23,509 nt of DNA from a virus: positions 1 through 23,509 of the IMG/VR virus record IMGVR_UViG_3300045964_000135. One strand, written 5' to 3'. Below, piece by piece: positions 13,680-19,696 of this stretch (its first letter is position 1; the number at the start of each line of letters is the position of its first letter). The notes beneath the pieces are model-generated. The model saw only the letters and a list, made by a program, of their open reading frames with translations. It was not told where the DNA came from and ran no database searches. Both the position numbers and the translations under genes were made by a program.

Positions 13680-14264
13680 ATGCAGATTTTAGCACAGTAC
13701 ACGACAGCGCACACGGTTGCCTTTGATGAAGCCTTGCGTGATGCGCGGGCACAGTTGCCCATGACCGCCGATGCACGCAGGGCTGATAAAGGCTTAGTCC
13801 TTGCTTTGAATAACCATGTGACCCTGGAGGGCGGGGCCGTGGCGCACGTCACCAGTGAGCGCGATCCCGAGGTAGTCTACCAGGTCACCCGCACGGGGTG
13901 TGACTGTTACGACGCCAGACGGCGGGAAGAGCAGATGCCCGACGCCCGGCCTGGCGTCCGCGGCTGCAAACACTACTACGCGGCGGTGCTGGTGGCGATG
14001 GCCCACGTCAATCTGGTGCTCAAGGGCTATGTGCCGGCGCCGGTGGATCTGATCTACCCCGCCGTATCGCTGGAGGAGTGGGCCTACGGCGTCGGCGGCT
14101 GGGCCTTCCCGCTCGATGATGGCTCGTACTGGTTCGAGCCCCGGAGTGAGCGTCCCGGCTGGTACACGGACAGCCTTAGTCTGGAGCTATGGGACAAACG
14201 GCCGTTCCACGAGACCGAGTGGTACGGCGCGGTAAGCCGGTGGGAACGCTGGTTGCAAGGCTAG
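13680..14264 (+). CDS. SWIM zinc-finger domain protein
   Basis: 194 residues. The pattern TGCDCYDARRR ... GVRGCKHYYAAVLVAM (Cys74, Cys76, Cys96, His98) is a CxCx(19)CxH SWIM zinc finger, a fold that binds DNA or protein partners. The N-terminal 70 residues precede it with short strands (VAHVTSERDPEVVYQVTRTG), as in other SWIM proteins. The C-terminal half is rich in aromatics (EEWAYGVGGWAFPLDDGSYW) and unlike anything I recognise. The ATG at 13680 is preferred to the one at 13674, since AGGAG would otherwise touch the start codon. It might act on replication or on host targets; function is unknown. Confidence 0.75.
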   Translation: MQILAQYTTAHTVAFDEALRDARAQLPMTADARRADKGLVLALNNHVTLEGGAVAHVTSERDPEVVYQVTRTGCDCYDARRREEQMPDARPGVRGCKHYYAAVLVAMAHVNLVLKGYVPAPVDLIYPAVSLEEWAYGVGGWAFPLDDGSYWFEPRSERPGWYTDSLSLELWDKRPFHETEWYGAVSRWERWLQG

Positions 14265-14284
14265 CCAGGAAAGGAGGAGTGACC

Positions 14285-14665
14285 ATGACCGATGTAACCC
14301 TGACCAGCACCCCCGCCACGCCGGCAGCGGCGCCGACCGGCGAGTATCCCCTCTCGACGCTGTGTCTGCGCCTTGAGGTGGACGGCGTGTCGCTGTCGTG
14401 GACGCTGCGTGGCGACGATAACGACGTCGCCTCCAGGCTGCCGCGCATCCTCGAGTACATCAAGCGCCTGCAGGCGAAGCTCCCCCGGCCGGCGCCGGCG
14501 GCGCCCGCCGCGGCACCGGCGCCGCCGCTGGAGGAGCGCGAGGACTGGTGCCCGATCCATCAGCACGCCATGGCGAAACAGTCGAACGAGCGCGGATCCT
14601 GGTTTTCCCACCGCGTGCCCGGCGAGGGCTGGTGCCGCGGCAAGCGCCGCAAGGCTGGAGCGTAA
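14285..14665 (+). CDS. Small zinc-binding-like phage protein
   Basis: 126 residues. After a Thr/Pro/Ala-rich start, residues about 22-60 (STLCLRLEVDGVSLSWTLRG, LPRILEYIKRLQAKL) form a small alpha/beta unit, then a Pro/Ala linker. The C-terminus DWCPIHQHAMAKQSNERGSW then FSHRVPGEGWCRGK carries a C-x2-H ... H ... C pattern seen at the end of many phage early proteins and probably binds zinc. The ATG has a strong GGAGGAG 7 nt upstream; the upstream in-frame extension overlaps the SWIM gene and is rejected. Confidence 0.7.
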   Translation: MTDVTLTSTPATPAAAPTGEYPLSTLCLRLEVDGVSLSWTLRGDDNDVASRLPRILEYIKRLQAKLPRPAPAAPAAAPAPPLEEREDWCPIHQHAMAKQSNERGSWFSHRVPGEGWCRGKRRKAGA

Positions 14666-14754
14666 CCCCAGACGGGGCCTGCCCCGTACCACGATACGGG
14701 GCCACTGGCGTGCACCAGTGCAGGCCTGCGTGGCCCCGCAGCGAGGAGACAACG

Positions 14755-15072
14755 ATGAGACGACAACGCGACCTGACCCCCTGGCCCCTGGCCACCCCAG
14801 AGCAGGCCAGGCAGTACACCGTCGAATATAGCCGCACCACAGCGGGAAGCGCCCTCTTTGAGGCGGGCGTCCCCCTCGCTGCCCTCCCCGCCCGGCTGGA
14901 GATCCGGCTGGAATCGATCCGCGTCGATCCCGTCGGGGAGGCGACCGGGATCGTGTGGACGCGCCTCGATGGCGGGCCCTGGATCCGTGAGGGGGGCTAT
15001 CTATTGAGCAAGCGCTTCCGCACGGAACCACCGACGGGGCCCTCCGGCCCCGCAGAGGAGACGCGACGATGA
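14755..15072 (+). CDS. Hypothetical protein
   Basis: 105 residues: MRRQRDLTPWPLATPEQARQ, YTVEYSRTTAGSALFEAGVP, then LEIRLESIRVDPVGEATGIV and WTRLDGGPWIREGGYLLSKR. Basic at the start, with beta-strand-like alternation later. No family recognised. The stop overlaps the next start as ATGA. The 89-bp gap before it contains two perfect hairpins (CCCCGTA/TACGGGG and CACTGG/CCAGTG), then GCGAGGAGACAACG, a variant of the recurring leader. Confidence 0.65.
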   Translation: MRRQRDLTPWPLATPEQARQYTVEYSRTTAGSALFEAGVPLAALPARLEIRLESIRVDPVGEATGIVWTRLDGGPWIREGGYLLSKRFRTEPPTGPSGPAEETRR

Positions 15073-15305
15073 GAACGATTCGATTATCGGATGGCACGGA
15101 GCTGGGGACCAACGAGCACGACGGCGGCGTGTTTGCCCGCCGCCAGGATGGCACTTGGCAACAGTGGACGGGCACGGGCCAGACGCCGTGCTTTCGCAGT
15201 CCCCAGCAGTTCTGGCGCTGGCTGCAACGGCACTATGATGGGTTGGAGGGCTGCCGCCTGCAGACCAGTCGCGGATGGTGAAGCGTGGCAACGGCCACGA
15301 GAGAC
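15046..15305 (+). repeat. 260-bp direct repeat, copy A
   Basis: By reading, 258 of 260 bases match copy B at 15956-16215, exactly 910 bp away. It spans half the leader hairpin, the ribosome site, a complete 70-codon gene and 24 bases after its stop. The two differences are one silent (TCG/TCA) and one Glu/Asp change. Confidence 0.97.
15069..15281 (+). CDS. Hypothetical protein, duplicated gene copy A
   Basis: 70 residues: MRTIRLSDGTELGTNEHDGG, VFARRQDGTWQQWTGTGQTP, CFRSPQQFWRWLQRHYDGLE, GCRLQTSRGW. A small alpha/beta domain with strand pairs followed by a Trp-rich helix (PQQFWRWLQRHYDG). No family recognised. The start overlaps the previous stop (ATGA) and has GAGGAG in the leader module. 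The copy at 15979 differs by one residue, so both copies are probably under the same selection or the duplication is very recent. Confidence 0.75.
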   Translation: MRTIRLSDGTELGTNEHDGGVFARRQDGTWQQWTGTGQTPCFRSPQQFWRWLQRHYDGLEGCRLQTSRGW

Positions 15306-15355
15306 AGCGGGGCACTCCCGAGGGGCCCCGCAGAGAGGAGACGAGGAGGAGAGAG

Positions 15356-15700
15356 ATGAGCAACTATAGCCACGACAAACGCACCAGATTCCTCGCCCAG
15401 CTCACCCTGGCCGGGGTGGATTATCCCCTGCGGCAGCGCACCGGAGAGCTGCGGCTCCTCAAGCCCACGGGCAGCGTCCGGGTGCTGTGTCCGCTGACCG
15501 CCGTGGCCTGGCACAGCCTGAGCGATATCTATCCGCTGGAGCGCTACCGGAGTGCCGGCGAAGCCCTGGGGCTGCCCAGCGGCATGGTCCGGGCCATCCA
15601 GCAGGCCTCCGACATGGCGCTCCACCCCCGTAGCGCCTGGTGGCGCAGGCAGCTCGAGGCCGCGCTGGGCAGCGCCGCCGCTGCTGGCGCGCTGGCGTAA
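15356..15700 (+). CDS. Hypothetical protein within duplicated cassette
   Basis: 114 residues starting MSNYSHDKRTRFLAQLTLAG. Contains a beta-rich first half (VDYPLRQRTGELRLLKPTGS, VRVLCPLTAVAWHSLSD) and a helical second half (GMVRAIQQASDMALHPRSAW, WRRQLEAALGSAAAAG). No family recognised. The ATG has GGAGGAG upstream; preceding in-frame codons overlap copy A of the repeat. With the next gene it lies between the two 260-bp repeats and could be lost together with it by recombination. Confidence 0.65.
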   Translation: MSNYSHDKRTRFLAQLTLAGVDYPLRQRTGELRLLKPTGSVRVLCPLTAVAWHSLSDIYPLERYRSAGEALGLPSGMVRAIQQASDMALHPRSAWWRRQLEAALGSAAAAGALA

Positions 15701-15711
15701 AGGAGCGACGC

Positions 15712-15903
15712 ATGCTGAAACCACGGTGTCCCCATCATCCCAGGGTGCACCCGTGCACCTATATCCTGATCGGTACGAGCCTCTTTATGCTTGGCCATGC
15801 CGGGCTGTTTGGCGGCCTGCTGTTTGGCGGCATGACCGCGGTCATGCATCTCGTCTGGGATTTGTGTATCCGCGGCCATATAGAAGAGTGCAAGGGGTCT
15901 TAG
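15712..15903 (+). CDS. Small membrane protein within duplicated cassette
   Basis: 63 residues. A short Cys/His/Pro-rich start (MLKPRCPHHPRVHPC) is followed by a hydrophobic span of about 35 residues (TYILIGTSLFMLGHAGLFGG, LLFGGMTAVMHLVWDLCI), long enough for one tilted or two short membrane helices, and a charged tail RGHIEECKGS. The AAGGAG lies 7 nt from the ATG, 11 nt after the previous stop. No lysis or exclusion motif is recognisable; a superinfection-exclusion or holin-like role would be a guess. Confidence 0.65.
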   Translation: MLKPRCPHHPRVHPCTYILIGTSLFMLGHAGLFGGLLFGGMTAVMHLVWDLCIRGHIEECKGS

Positions 15904-15945
15904 GGCTGCGCTGGCGCTGTAACCCACGGGCGCTAACCCCCACGC

Positions 15946-15961
15946 GGGGCCCCGGGGCCCC
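15946..15961 (+). promoter_or_regulatory. Perfect 16-bp GC palindrome in recurring gene leader
   Basis: GGGGCCCCGGGGCCCC is fully self-complementary and abuts GCAGAGGAGACGCGACG and the next start. Related leaders are at 15036-15051 (GGGGCC, 4-nt loop, GGCCCC), 15322-15329 (GGGGCCCC) and 14733-14754. The pairing of a GC hairpin with the same ribosome site recurs across the operon. Confidence 0.7.
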
Positions 15962-16215
15962 GCAGAGGAGACGCGACGATGAGAACGATTCGATTATCAG
16001 ATGGCACGGAGCTGGGGACCAACGATCACGACGGCGGCGTGTTTGCCCGCCGCCAGGATGGCACTTGGCAACAGTGGACGGGCACGGGCCAGACGCCGTG
16101 CTTTCGCAGTCCCCAGCAGTTCTGGCGCTGGCTGCAACGGCACTATGATGGGTTGGAGGGCTGCCGCCTGCAGACCAGTCGCGGATGGTGAAGCGTGGCA
16201 ACGGCCACGAGAGAC
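15956..16215 (+). repeat. 260-bp direct repeat, copy B
   Basis: Second copy of 15046-15305, offset 910 bp, two substitutions. Its boundaries fall inside the leader hairpin and 24 bases past the stop of the small gene. Confidence 0.97.
15979..16191 (+). CDS. Hypothetical protein, duplicated gene copy B
   Basis: 70 residues, identical to the gene at 15069-15281 except Asp for Glu at position 16 (GTNDHDGG). Same leader and ribosome site. The 75-bp gap before it carries the 16-bp palindrome and no other gene. Having two working copies could double dosage of a small early protein; alternatively the duplication is a transient rearrangement or an assembly artefact, though two differences argue against a simple artefact. 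Confidence 0.75.
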   Translation: MRTIRLSDGTELGTNDHDGGVFARRQDGTWQQWTGTGQTPCFRSPQQFWRWLQRHYDGLEGCRLQTSRGW

Positions 16216-16241
16216 GAGGATTATTCAGGAGGAGAGAGACG

Positions 16242-16487
16242 ATGCGCACGCCCTATCCCTGTGGGTGCCGCTCCCATACGCATACGACGGTCCAAGACCG
16301 AGACCGGTGCGCACGGGGAGACATCCCGTGTAGCGAGACCCATCCCTGGCCGCCGCTGCCTGCCGGGGGCGGGATCTATGTCCGACAAACCTGTCCACAC
16401 TGCGGCCTGACCCGCCTGGTCACTCGCCGGCAGCAGGAGTCTGACGATGGCTTTTCCCAATCTGACCTGGGTCTGGGTGACCTCTAG
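16242..16487 (+). CDS. Cys-rich putative zinc-ribbon protein
   Basis: 81 residues from MRTPYPCGCRSHTHTTVQDR. Cysteines occur as PCGC, DRC and DIPC, then a CPHCG knuckle (TCPHCGLTRLVTRR) near the end, preceded by GGGIYVRQ. This suggests a zinc ribbon with RNA, DNA or protein binding. The ATG follows CAGGAGGAGAGAGACG. Its last 41 nt overlap the next gene in another frame. No named family recognised. Confidence 0.65.
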   Translation: MRTPYPCGCRSHTHTTVQDRDRCARGDIPCSETHPWPPLPAGGGIYVRQTCPHCGLTRLVTRRQQESDDGFSQSDLGLGDL

Positions 16488-16656
16488 CAAGGCGATCAAT
16501 CTCGATCTCGTGACCACGGTCACGGTGCAGGAGGGGAGCGTGCGGCTGTGGACCATCGACGAGCAGCACGGCCCCCTGTGCACGCTCACGGGCGACGACG
16601 CGGCGCGCTTCCTGTCCTGGTTCAACCGCCGCGCCGCCTCCAGCCTGGACGGCTAA
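16447..16656 (+). CDS. Small hypothetical protein
   Basis: 69 residues: MAFPNLTWVWVTSSKAINLD, LVTTVTVQEGSVRLWTIDEQ, HGPLCTLTGDDAARFLSWFN, RRAASSLDG. Alternating strands followed by a helix resemble a small phage family with an 'INLxxVTxV ... L.G.DA..L..WL' layout, no assigned function. AGGAG is 7 nt before the ATG although it lies inside the previous gene. It is the last gene of the rightward run and meets the integrase gene tail to tail, with only 15 bp between. Confidence 0.68.
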   Translation: MAFPNLTWVWVTSSKAINLDLVTTVTVQEGSVRLWTIDEQHGPLCTLTGDDAARFLSWFNRRAASSLDG

Positions 16657-16671
16657 GCCCCCCCGGCGGCC

Positions 16672-17853
16672 TCACGTCCGTGGCGCCGCCCCCTCCCCTT
16701 CCCCCCGGAGCACCCGCGCCAGCGCCGCGCCGGTCTGCACCGCGGCGGCGTGGGCCACGGCGGGCGCAATGTGTGCGTAGCGGGCTGTGGCTTGCGGGTG
16801 TTTATGCCCCAGGAGCGCGCCAATCTGCGGCAGCGTCACGCCGGCGCCCGCCGCATAGGCGGCATACGTATGCCGCAGATCATGCAGCCGCACATCGTCC
16901 AAGCCCACCCTACGCCGGAAATGTTCCCAGGTATTGCGCAAGCCGGTGTAGGGCCGCCCCGTTCTGGCGCCTGGCAGGACGTATGGATTGTCGAGCGCGC
17001 GGGGGAGGTGTCGGAGCACCGCGAGCGCCTCCGGCGCAAAATAGAGCGATTTGGGACCGGTCTTCGACTCCGGCAATCGTGCCTGCCCCTGCTGCCAATC
17101 GATCCACCGCCATTGCAAGCCCAGGATTTCTCCCGCCCGTGCCCCGGTGAGCAGTAAGAGGCGGATCCCCATGGTAAAGCGCCAATGCTGCGTGCGTGCC
17201 TGGTCAGCCTGCGCCAGCGCCTCCCAGAGGCTCCCACATTCTTCTGGGGTGAGATAGCGCTCGCGGGCGTGCTCGCGATAGGTCTGGAGACCCCGGGCCG
17301 GATTGGTGCCGAGGGCGCGCCAGCCCCAGCGTTCCGCAAGCCGAAACATGCGCGACAGCAGGGCGAGCATGCGGTTGGCTTGATAGGGTGTCGCATGCAT
17401 GGCCGCGTGGAGCGCCAGCACCTCGGCGTGCGTCACCTCCTGGACGCGGTACGCCTCCAGGGCGGGCAGGATATGGATCCGCAGGAGACTCCGCGTCCCC
17501 CGTTGGGTGCTGGGTTTGGTATGCCGCTGGCTATACTCGACGACAAAGCGCGCGGCCAGATCCGCCATGGTATGGCGGGCAGAGGCCACCATCACGGGAT
17601 CACTCCCCTGCGCCACCTGGGAAAGCCAGAGGCGCGCCTGCGTGCGGGCTTCCTCGACCGTGAGGACGCCATAGGCACCCAGCTTGCGGCGGCGTTGCTG
17701 GCCTGGGGGGAGGCGGTACTGGACGTAAAACATTTTGTGCGGACTGCCTGGACGCAAGCGAACGCCGAAGCCGGTGAGCAAGCTATCCCAGACGGTGGCA
17801 TCTTTCGCGACTGGGGGGAGCCCATCGAGCAGGGCTTTGGTGAGTCGTGGCAT
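16672..17853 (-). CDS. int: Tyrosine recombinase / phage integrase
   Basis: 393 residues. An N-terminal arm-binding-type region (LTGFGVRLRPGSPHKMFYVQ, KLGAYGVLTVEEARTQARLW) resembles the P4-type integrase N-terminus. A SAM-like core-binding domain lies at about 95-190. The catalytic domain carries Arg239 (LTGARAGEI), Lys264 (ESKTG), His324 and Arg327 (HDLRHTYA), His350 (LLGHKHPQ) and the nucleophile Tyr359 (ATARYAHI), so all active-site residues are present. GGAGGAG is near the ATG. It integrates and, with a small excisionase, excises the phage genome. It lies between the small-gene operon and the CI gene. Confidence 0.95.
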   Translation of the reverse strand: MPRLTKALLDGLPPVAKDATVWDSLLTGFGVRLRPGSPHKMFYVQYRLPPGQQRRRKLGAYGVLTVEEARTQARLWLSQVAQGSDPVMVASARHTMADLAARFVVEYSQRHTKPSTQRGTRSLLRIHILPALEAYRVQEVTHAEVLALHAAMHATPYQANRMLALLSRMFRLAERWGWRALGTNPARGLQTYREHARERYLTPEECGSLWEALAQADQARTQHWRFTMGIRLLLLTGARAGEILGLQWRWIDWQQGQARLPESKTGPKSLYFAPEALAVLRHLPRALDNPYVLPGARTGRPYTGLRNTWEHFRRRVGLDDVRLHDLRHTYAAYAAGAGVTLPQIGALLGHKHPQATARYAHIAPAVAHAAAVQTGAALARVLRGEGEGAAPRT

Positions 17854-18119
17854 GGCCTCTCCTCCTTGGGAAGCATGGGGGAAGCAGCGAAATCGTCACG
17901 GAGCGTTTTCCAGCGTCACCAGTGACGTGCTGCCTCGTAGTGTTACGTCATGCAACACTCGTCATAGCGCCTTATAGCGTCGTGCGGCGCTATGCAGCGT
18001 CGTACAGGGTGGAATGAATAGAACGATGTTTTCTCAGCGCAAGGGTGGCCTGAGGGCCAGCACGACCGGGCAGGATCCCGCAGGAGGCAGGAGCGGGGAA
18101 GCGAGGGGGAAGCAGCTCT
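17854..18119. other. Repeat-rich intergenic region, candidate attP and integrase arm sites
   Basis: No gene seen. Dyads include AGTGTT/AACACT around 17938-17958 and ATAGCGCC/GGCGCTAT within about 17964-17993. A short word AGCGTC recurs (CCAGCGTCAC, TAGCGTCGTG, CAGCGTCGTA). Such repeats next to int are typical of arm-type sites, but no att core can be identified without the host sequence. Confidence 0.4.
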
Positions 18120-18488
18120 CTAGGCCGAGACGACCACCAGCTTGATCTCATCCAGGAGCACCTGAAACAGCTCCACAATGCGACGTTGCTCGTGGGACGG
18201 CAACTGCATCAGCCGGTGCAGGAAGTGTGGCGTCGTCCCCATCGCCGGCGTGCTGAGCAGGGGGTACAGTAAGCGATCCAGGGGTACCCTAAGCTCGTTG
18301 GCGATACTGACGGCTTTATCAAACGTGGGTAAATCGCCATTTTCAATCTCACTCAGGCGCGTCCGGGAATAGCCAACGGCCTCAGCGAGCACTTCCTGTT
18401 TCATGCCGAGGGATTTGCGCACGTGCCGCACCGATGCCCCAAACACCTGTCCTACAAGATCGCTATTCACCATCATCGCTGTACTCAT
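18120..18488 (-). CDS. CI-like XRE-family repressor (second switch)
   Basis: 122 residues from MSTAMMVNSDLVGQVFGASV. HTH_3 at residues about 20-75: RHVRKSLGMKQEVLAEAVGY, SRTRLSEIENGDLPTFDKAV, SIANELRVPLDRLLYPLL. The C-terminal 45 residues (FLHRLMQLPSHEQRRIVELF, QVLLDEIKLVVV) are helical and could dimerise. No LexA-like Ser/Lys protease domain is present, so RecA-triggered cleavage is not expected; induction may need an antirepressor. The ATG at 18488 has AAAGG at 8 nt. It is divergent from a Cro-like gene, with dyad operators between. Confidence 0.85.
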   Translation of the reverse strand: MSTAMMVNSDLVGQVFGASVRHVRKSLGMKQEVLAEAVGYSRTRLSEIENGDLPTFDKAVSIANELRVPLDRLLYPLLSTPAMGTTPHFLHRLMQLPSHEQRRIVELFQVLLDEIKLVVVSA

Positions 18489-18515
18489 TGTGTCGCCTTT
18501 CACGACTACTCCATA

Positions 18516-18625
18516 TGTCGATAACATCGACATTATACCTCAAGAGGAAGCGGCCTCACGCTGGGAAGTGAAGAAAAAAGGTTGCCAGAATCGACATCCA
18601 TGCTAAAATGTCGGCATTACCGACG
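18516..18625. promoter_or_regulatory. Divergent operator region with 17-bp dyads
   Basis: TGTCGATAACATCGACA (18516-18532) is a perfect 7-bp dyad next to a leftward TATAAT-like -10. TGTCGGCATTACCGACG (18609-18625) is a related dyad at the rightward start. A lone half-site, ATCGACAT, lies at 18590-18597. The set resembles a lambda-type OR region. Confidence 0.78.
18582..18609 (+). promoter_or_regulatory. Rightward (PR-like) promoter of the replication operon
   Basis: -35 TTGCCA (18582-18587), 16-bp spacer, -10 TAAAAT (18604-18609), each 5 of 6. The -10 touches the second operator, so repressor binding should block it. Confidence 0.7.
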
Positions 18626-18638
18626 CACGGAGGACTCA

Positions 18639-18848
18639 ATGAAGCTCGCAATCAAACAGTGGCGCAAGTCGCGTGGGATGACCCAACAAGTGCTGGCAGA
18701 CAAACTCGGCAAATCCCGCTCCCTGATTGCGGAGTATGAGGCTGGCACGGTCGGGGTCTCCAGTCTCGTGCTCTATGACCTGGCGAAGGCCCTCGAGGTT
18801 TCGGTTGAGGCCTTGTATGACGAGGAGGAGCGTGCGGATGATACCTGA
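18639..18848 (+). CDS. Cro-like XRE-family regulator
   Basis: 69 residues from MKLAIKQWRKSRGMTQQVLA. HTH fold: GMTQQVLADKLGKSRSLIAE, YEAGTVGVSSLVLYDLAKAL, EVSVEALYDEE. Single-domain size, divergent orientation from the CI-like gene and first position after the rightward promoter match a Cro role: shutting off the repressor gene and moderating early genes. The ATG has GGAGG at 6-7 nt. An in-frame extension upstream overlaps the promoter and is rejected. Its end overlaps the next gene by 11 nt. Confidence 0.8.
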   Translation: MKLAIKQWRKSRGMTQQVLADKLGKSRSLIAEYEAGTVGVSSLVLYDLAKALEVSVEALYDEEERADDT

Positions 18849-19104
18849 TCCCCAGGCACCCCCAGGACCTCTCGACCCCAACCTGATCTACCTCCCGAGC
18901 GAGATCGCGGCCTACCTGCGGGTAGCGGTGCGCACGCTGCAAAGCTGGCGCCACCGGGGCGGCGGCCCGCCGTTTCGCAAGTACGGCGAGCTCGTGCGCT
19001 ATCACGGCGGGGATGTGCTCGCCTGGGACGCCTCCCGCCGCCGCCGCACCACGGCGGAGGCCGCGGGCCTGCGGATGGTGGGCGGGAAGAGTCTGGGGCC
19101 GTAA
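18838..19104 (+). CDS. AlpA/excisionase-like helix-turn-helix protein
   Basis: 88 residues. After a Pro-rich start, YLPSEIAAYLRVAVRTLQSW then RHRGGGPPFRKYGELVRYHG and DVLAWDASRRRRT form the MerR-like winged HTH (HTH_17) of AlpA and Xis-type factors: recognition helix VRTLQSWRHRG, wing PPFRKYGELVRY, and the DVLAWDAS end helix. It could be the excisionase for the integrase or an early activator; the sequence cannot decide. GAGGAG is supplied by the end of the Cro-like gene. Confidence 0.75.
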   Translation: MIPDPQAPPGPLDPNLIYLPSEIAAYLRVAVRTLQSWRHRGGGPPFRKYGELVRYHGGDVLAWDASRRRRTTAEAAGLRMVGGKSLGP

Positions 19105-19150
19105 GAGGAGCACGGGTTGCACAACCATCTGATTGTGAAGTGAGGCACGT

Positions 19151-19393
19151 ATGCGCACGGTGCTGGATGGGGCCCTGGTGCGCCGGCTGCGCCACCGGCT
19201 GCAGCTCACCCAGCGCGAGCTGGGTGCGTCCATGGACTGGGCGCAGCAGTACGTGAGCGCGCTGGAGTGTGGCAAGCGGCTGTACGTCTACCCGCAGACG
19301 CTGGCCAAGCTCGCCCAGGTGCTGGGGGTGGCGAGGGAGGAATTGGTGTGTGAGGAGCGGCAGGCGCCGCACCGCCCCGGGGGGAAGGGATAA
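19151..19393 (+). CDS. Small XRE-type HTH protein
   Basis: 80 residues: MRTVLDGALVRRLRHRLQLT, QRELGASMDWAQQYVSALEC, GKRLYVYPQTLAKLAQVLGV, AREELVCEERQAPHRPGG. A full HTH_3 domain with no further domain. This is the third XRE-type gene in the window, possibly a late-early regulator or an antirepressor partner. The upstream 46 bp have no strong Shine-Dalgarno (TGAAGTGAGGCACGT precedes the ATG), so the start is less certain. A 87-bp gap with a repeated CGCCGGCG word follows. Confidence 0.75.
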   Translation: MRTVLDGALVRRLRHRLQLTQRELGASMDWAQQYVSALECGKRLYVYPQTLAKLAQVLGVAREELVCEERQAPHRPGGKG

Positions 19394-19480
19394 CCCCCCG
19401 GGGCGACAGAGACGGAACAATACTTGCGGCAAGACACGCCGGCGGCAAGAGACGCCGGCGCAGCAGAAAGGATAGCAGAA

Positions 19481-19675
19481 ATGAAGGCGAAAACAACCGC
19501 ACAGGGACCGGAGCTGAGTCGTGAAGCAGTACTGGAAGCCCGCGAAGCCCGCGTGCAGGAACAGGAAGCACAGCTCAAACACCGGGAAGCCGTGTTGAAA
19601 ATCCGCATGGATTCGCTCAAAAAACGGGTCGCGGATCTCAAGCGGCGTCTCGCGTTGATGGAAGACATGTACTAG
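19481..19675 (+). CDS. Small coiled-coil protein
   Basis: 64 residues: MKAKTTAQGPELSREAVLEA, REARVQEQEAQLKHREAVLK, IRMDSLKKRVADLKRRLALM, EDMY. Residues 13-60 are a continuous charged coiled coil with leucine/valine heptads. AAAGGA lies 8-9 nt before the ATG. It lies directly before the replication initiator; a role in replisome or regulator assembly is possible but not shown. Confidence 0.65.
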   Translation: MKAKTTAQGPELSREAVLEAREARVQEQEAQLKHREAVLKIRMDSLKKRVADLKRRLALMEDMY

Positions 19676-19696
19676 ATACCAGGTGGAGCACTGGCA

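Noticed and set aside
17854-18119. tRNA or tRNA fragment as attachment site
   Set aside because: No cloverleaf or T-loop-like GGTTCRA sequence was found; only simple dyads are present.
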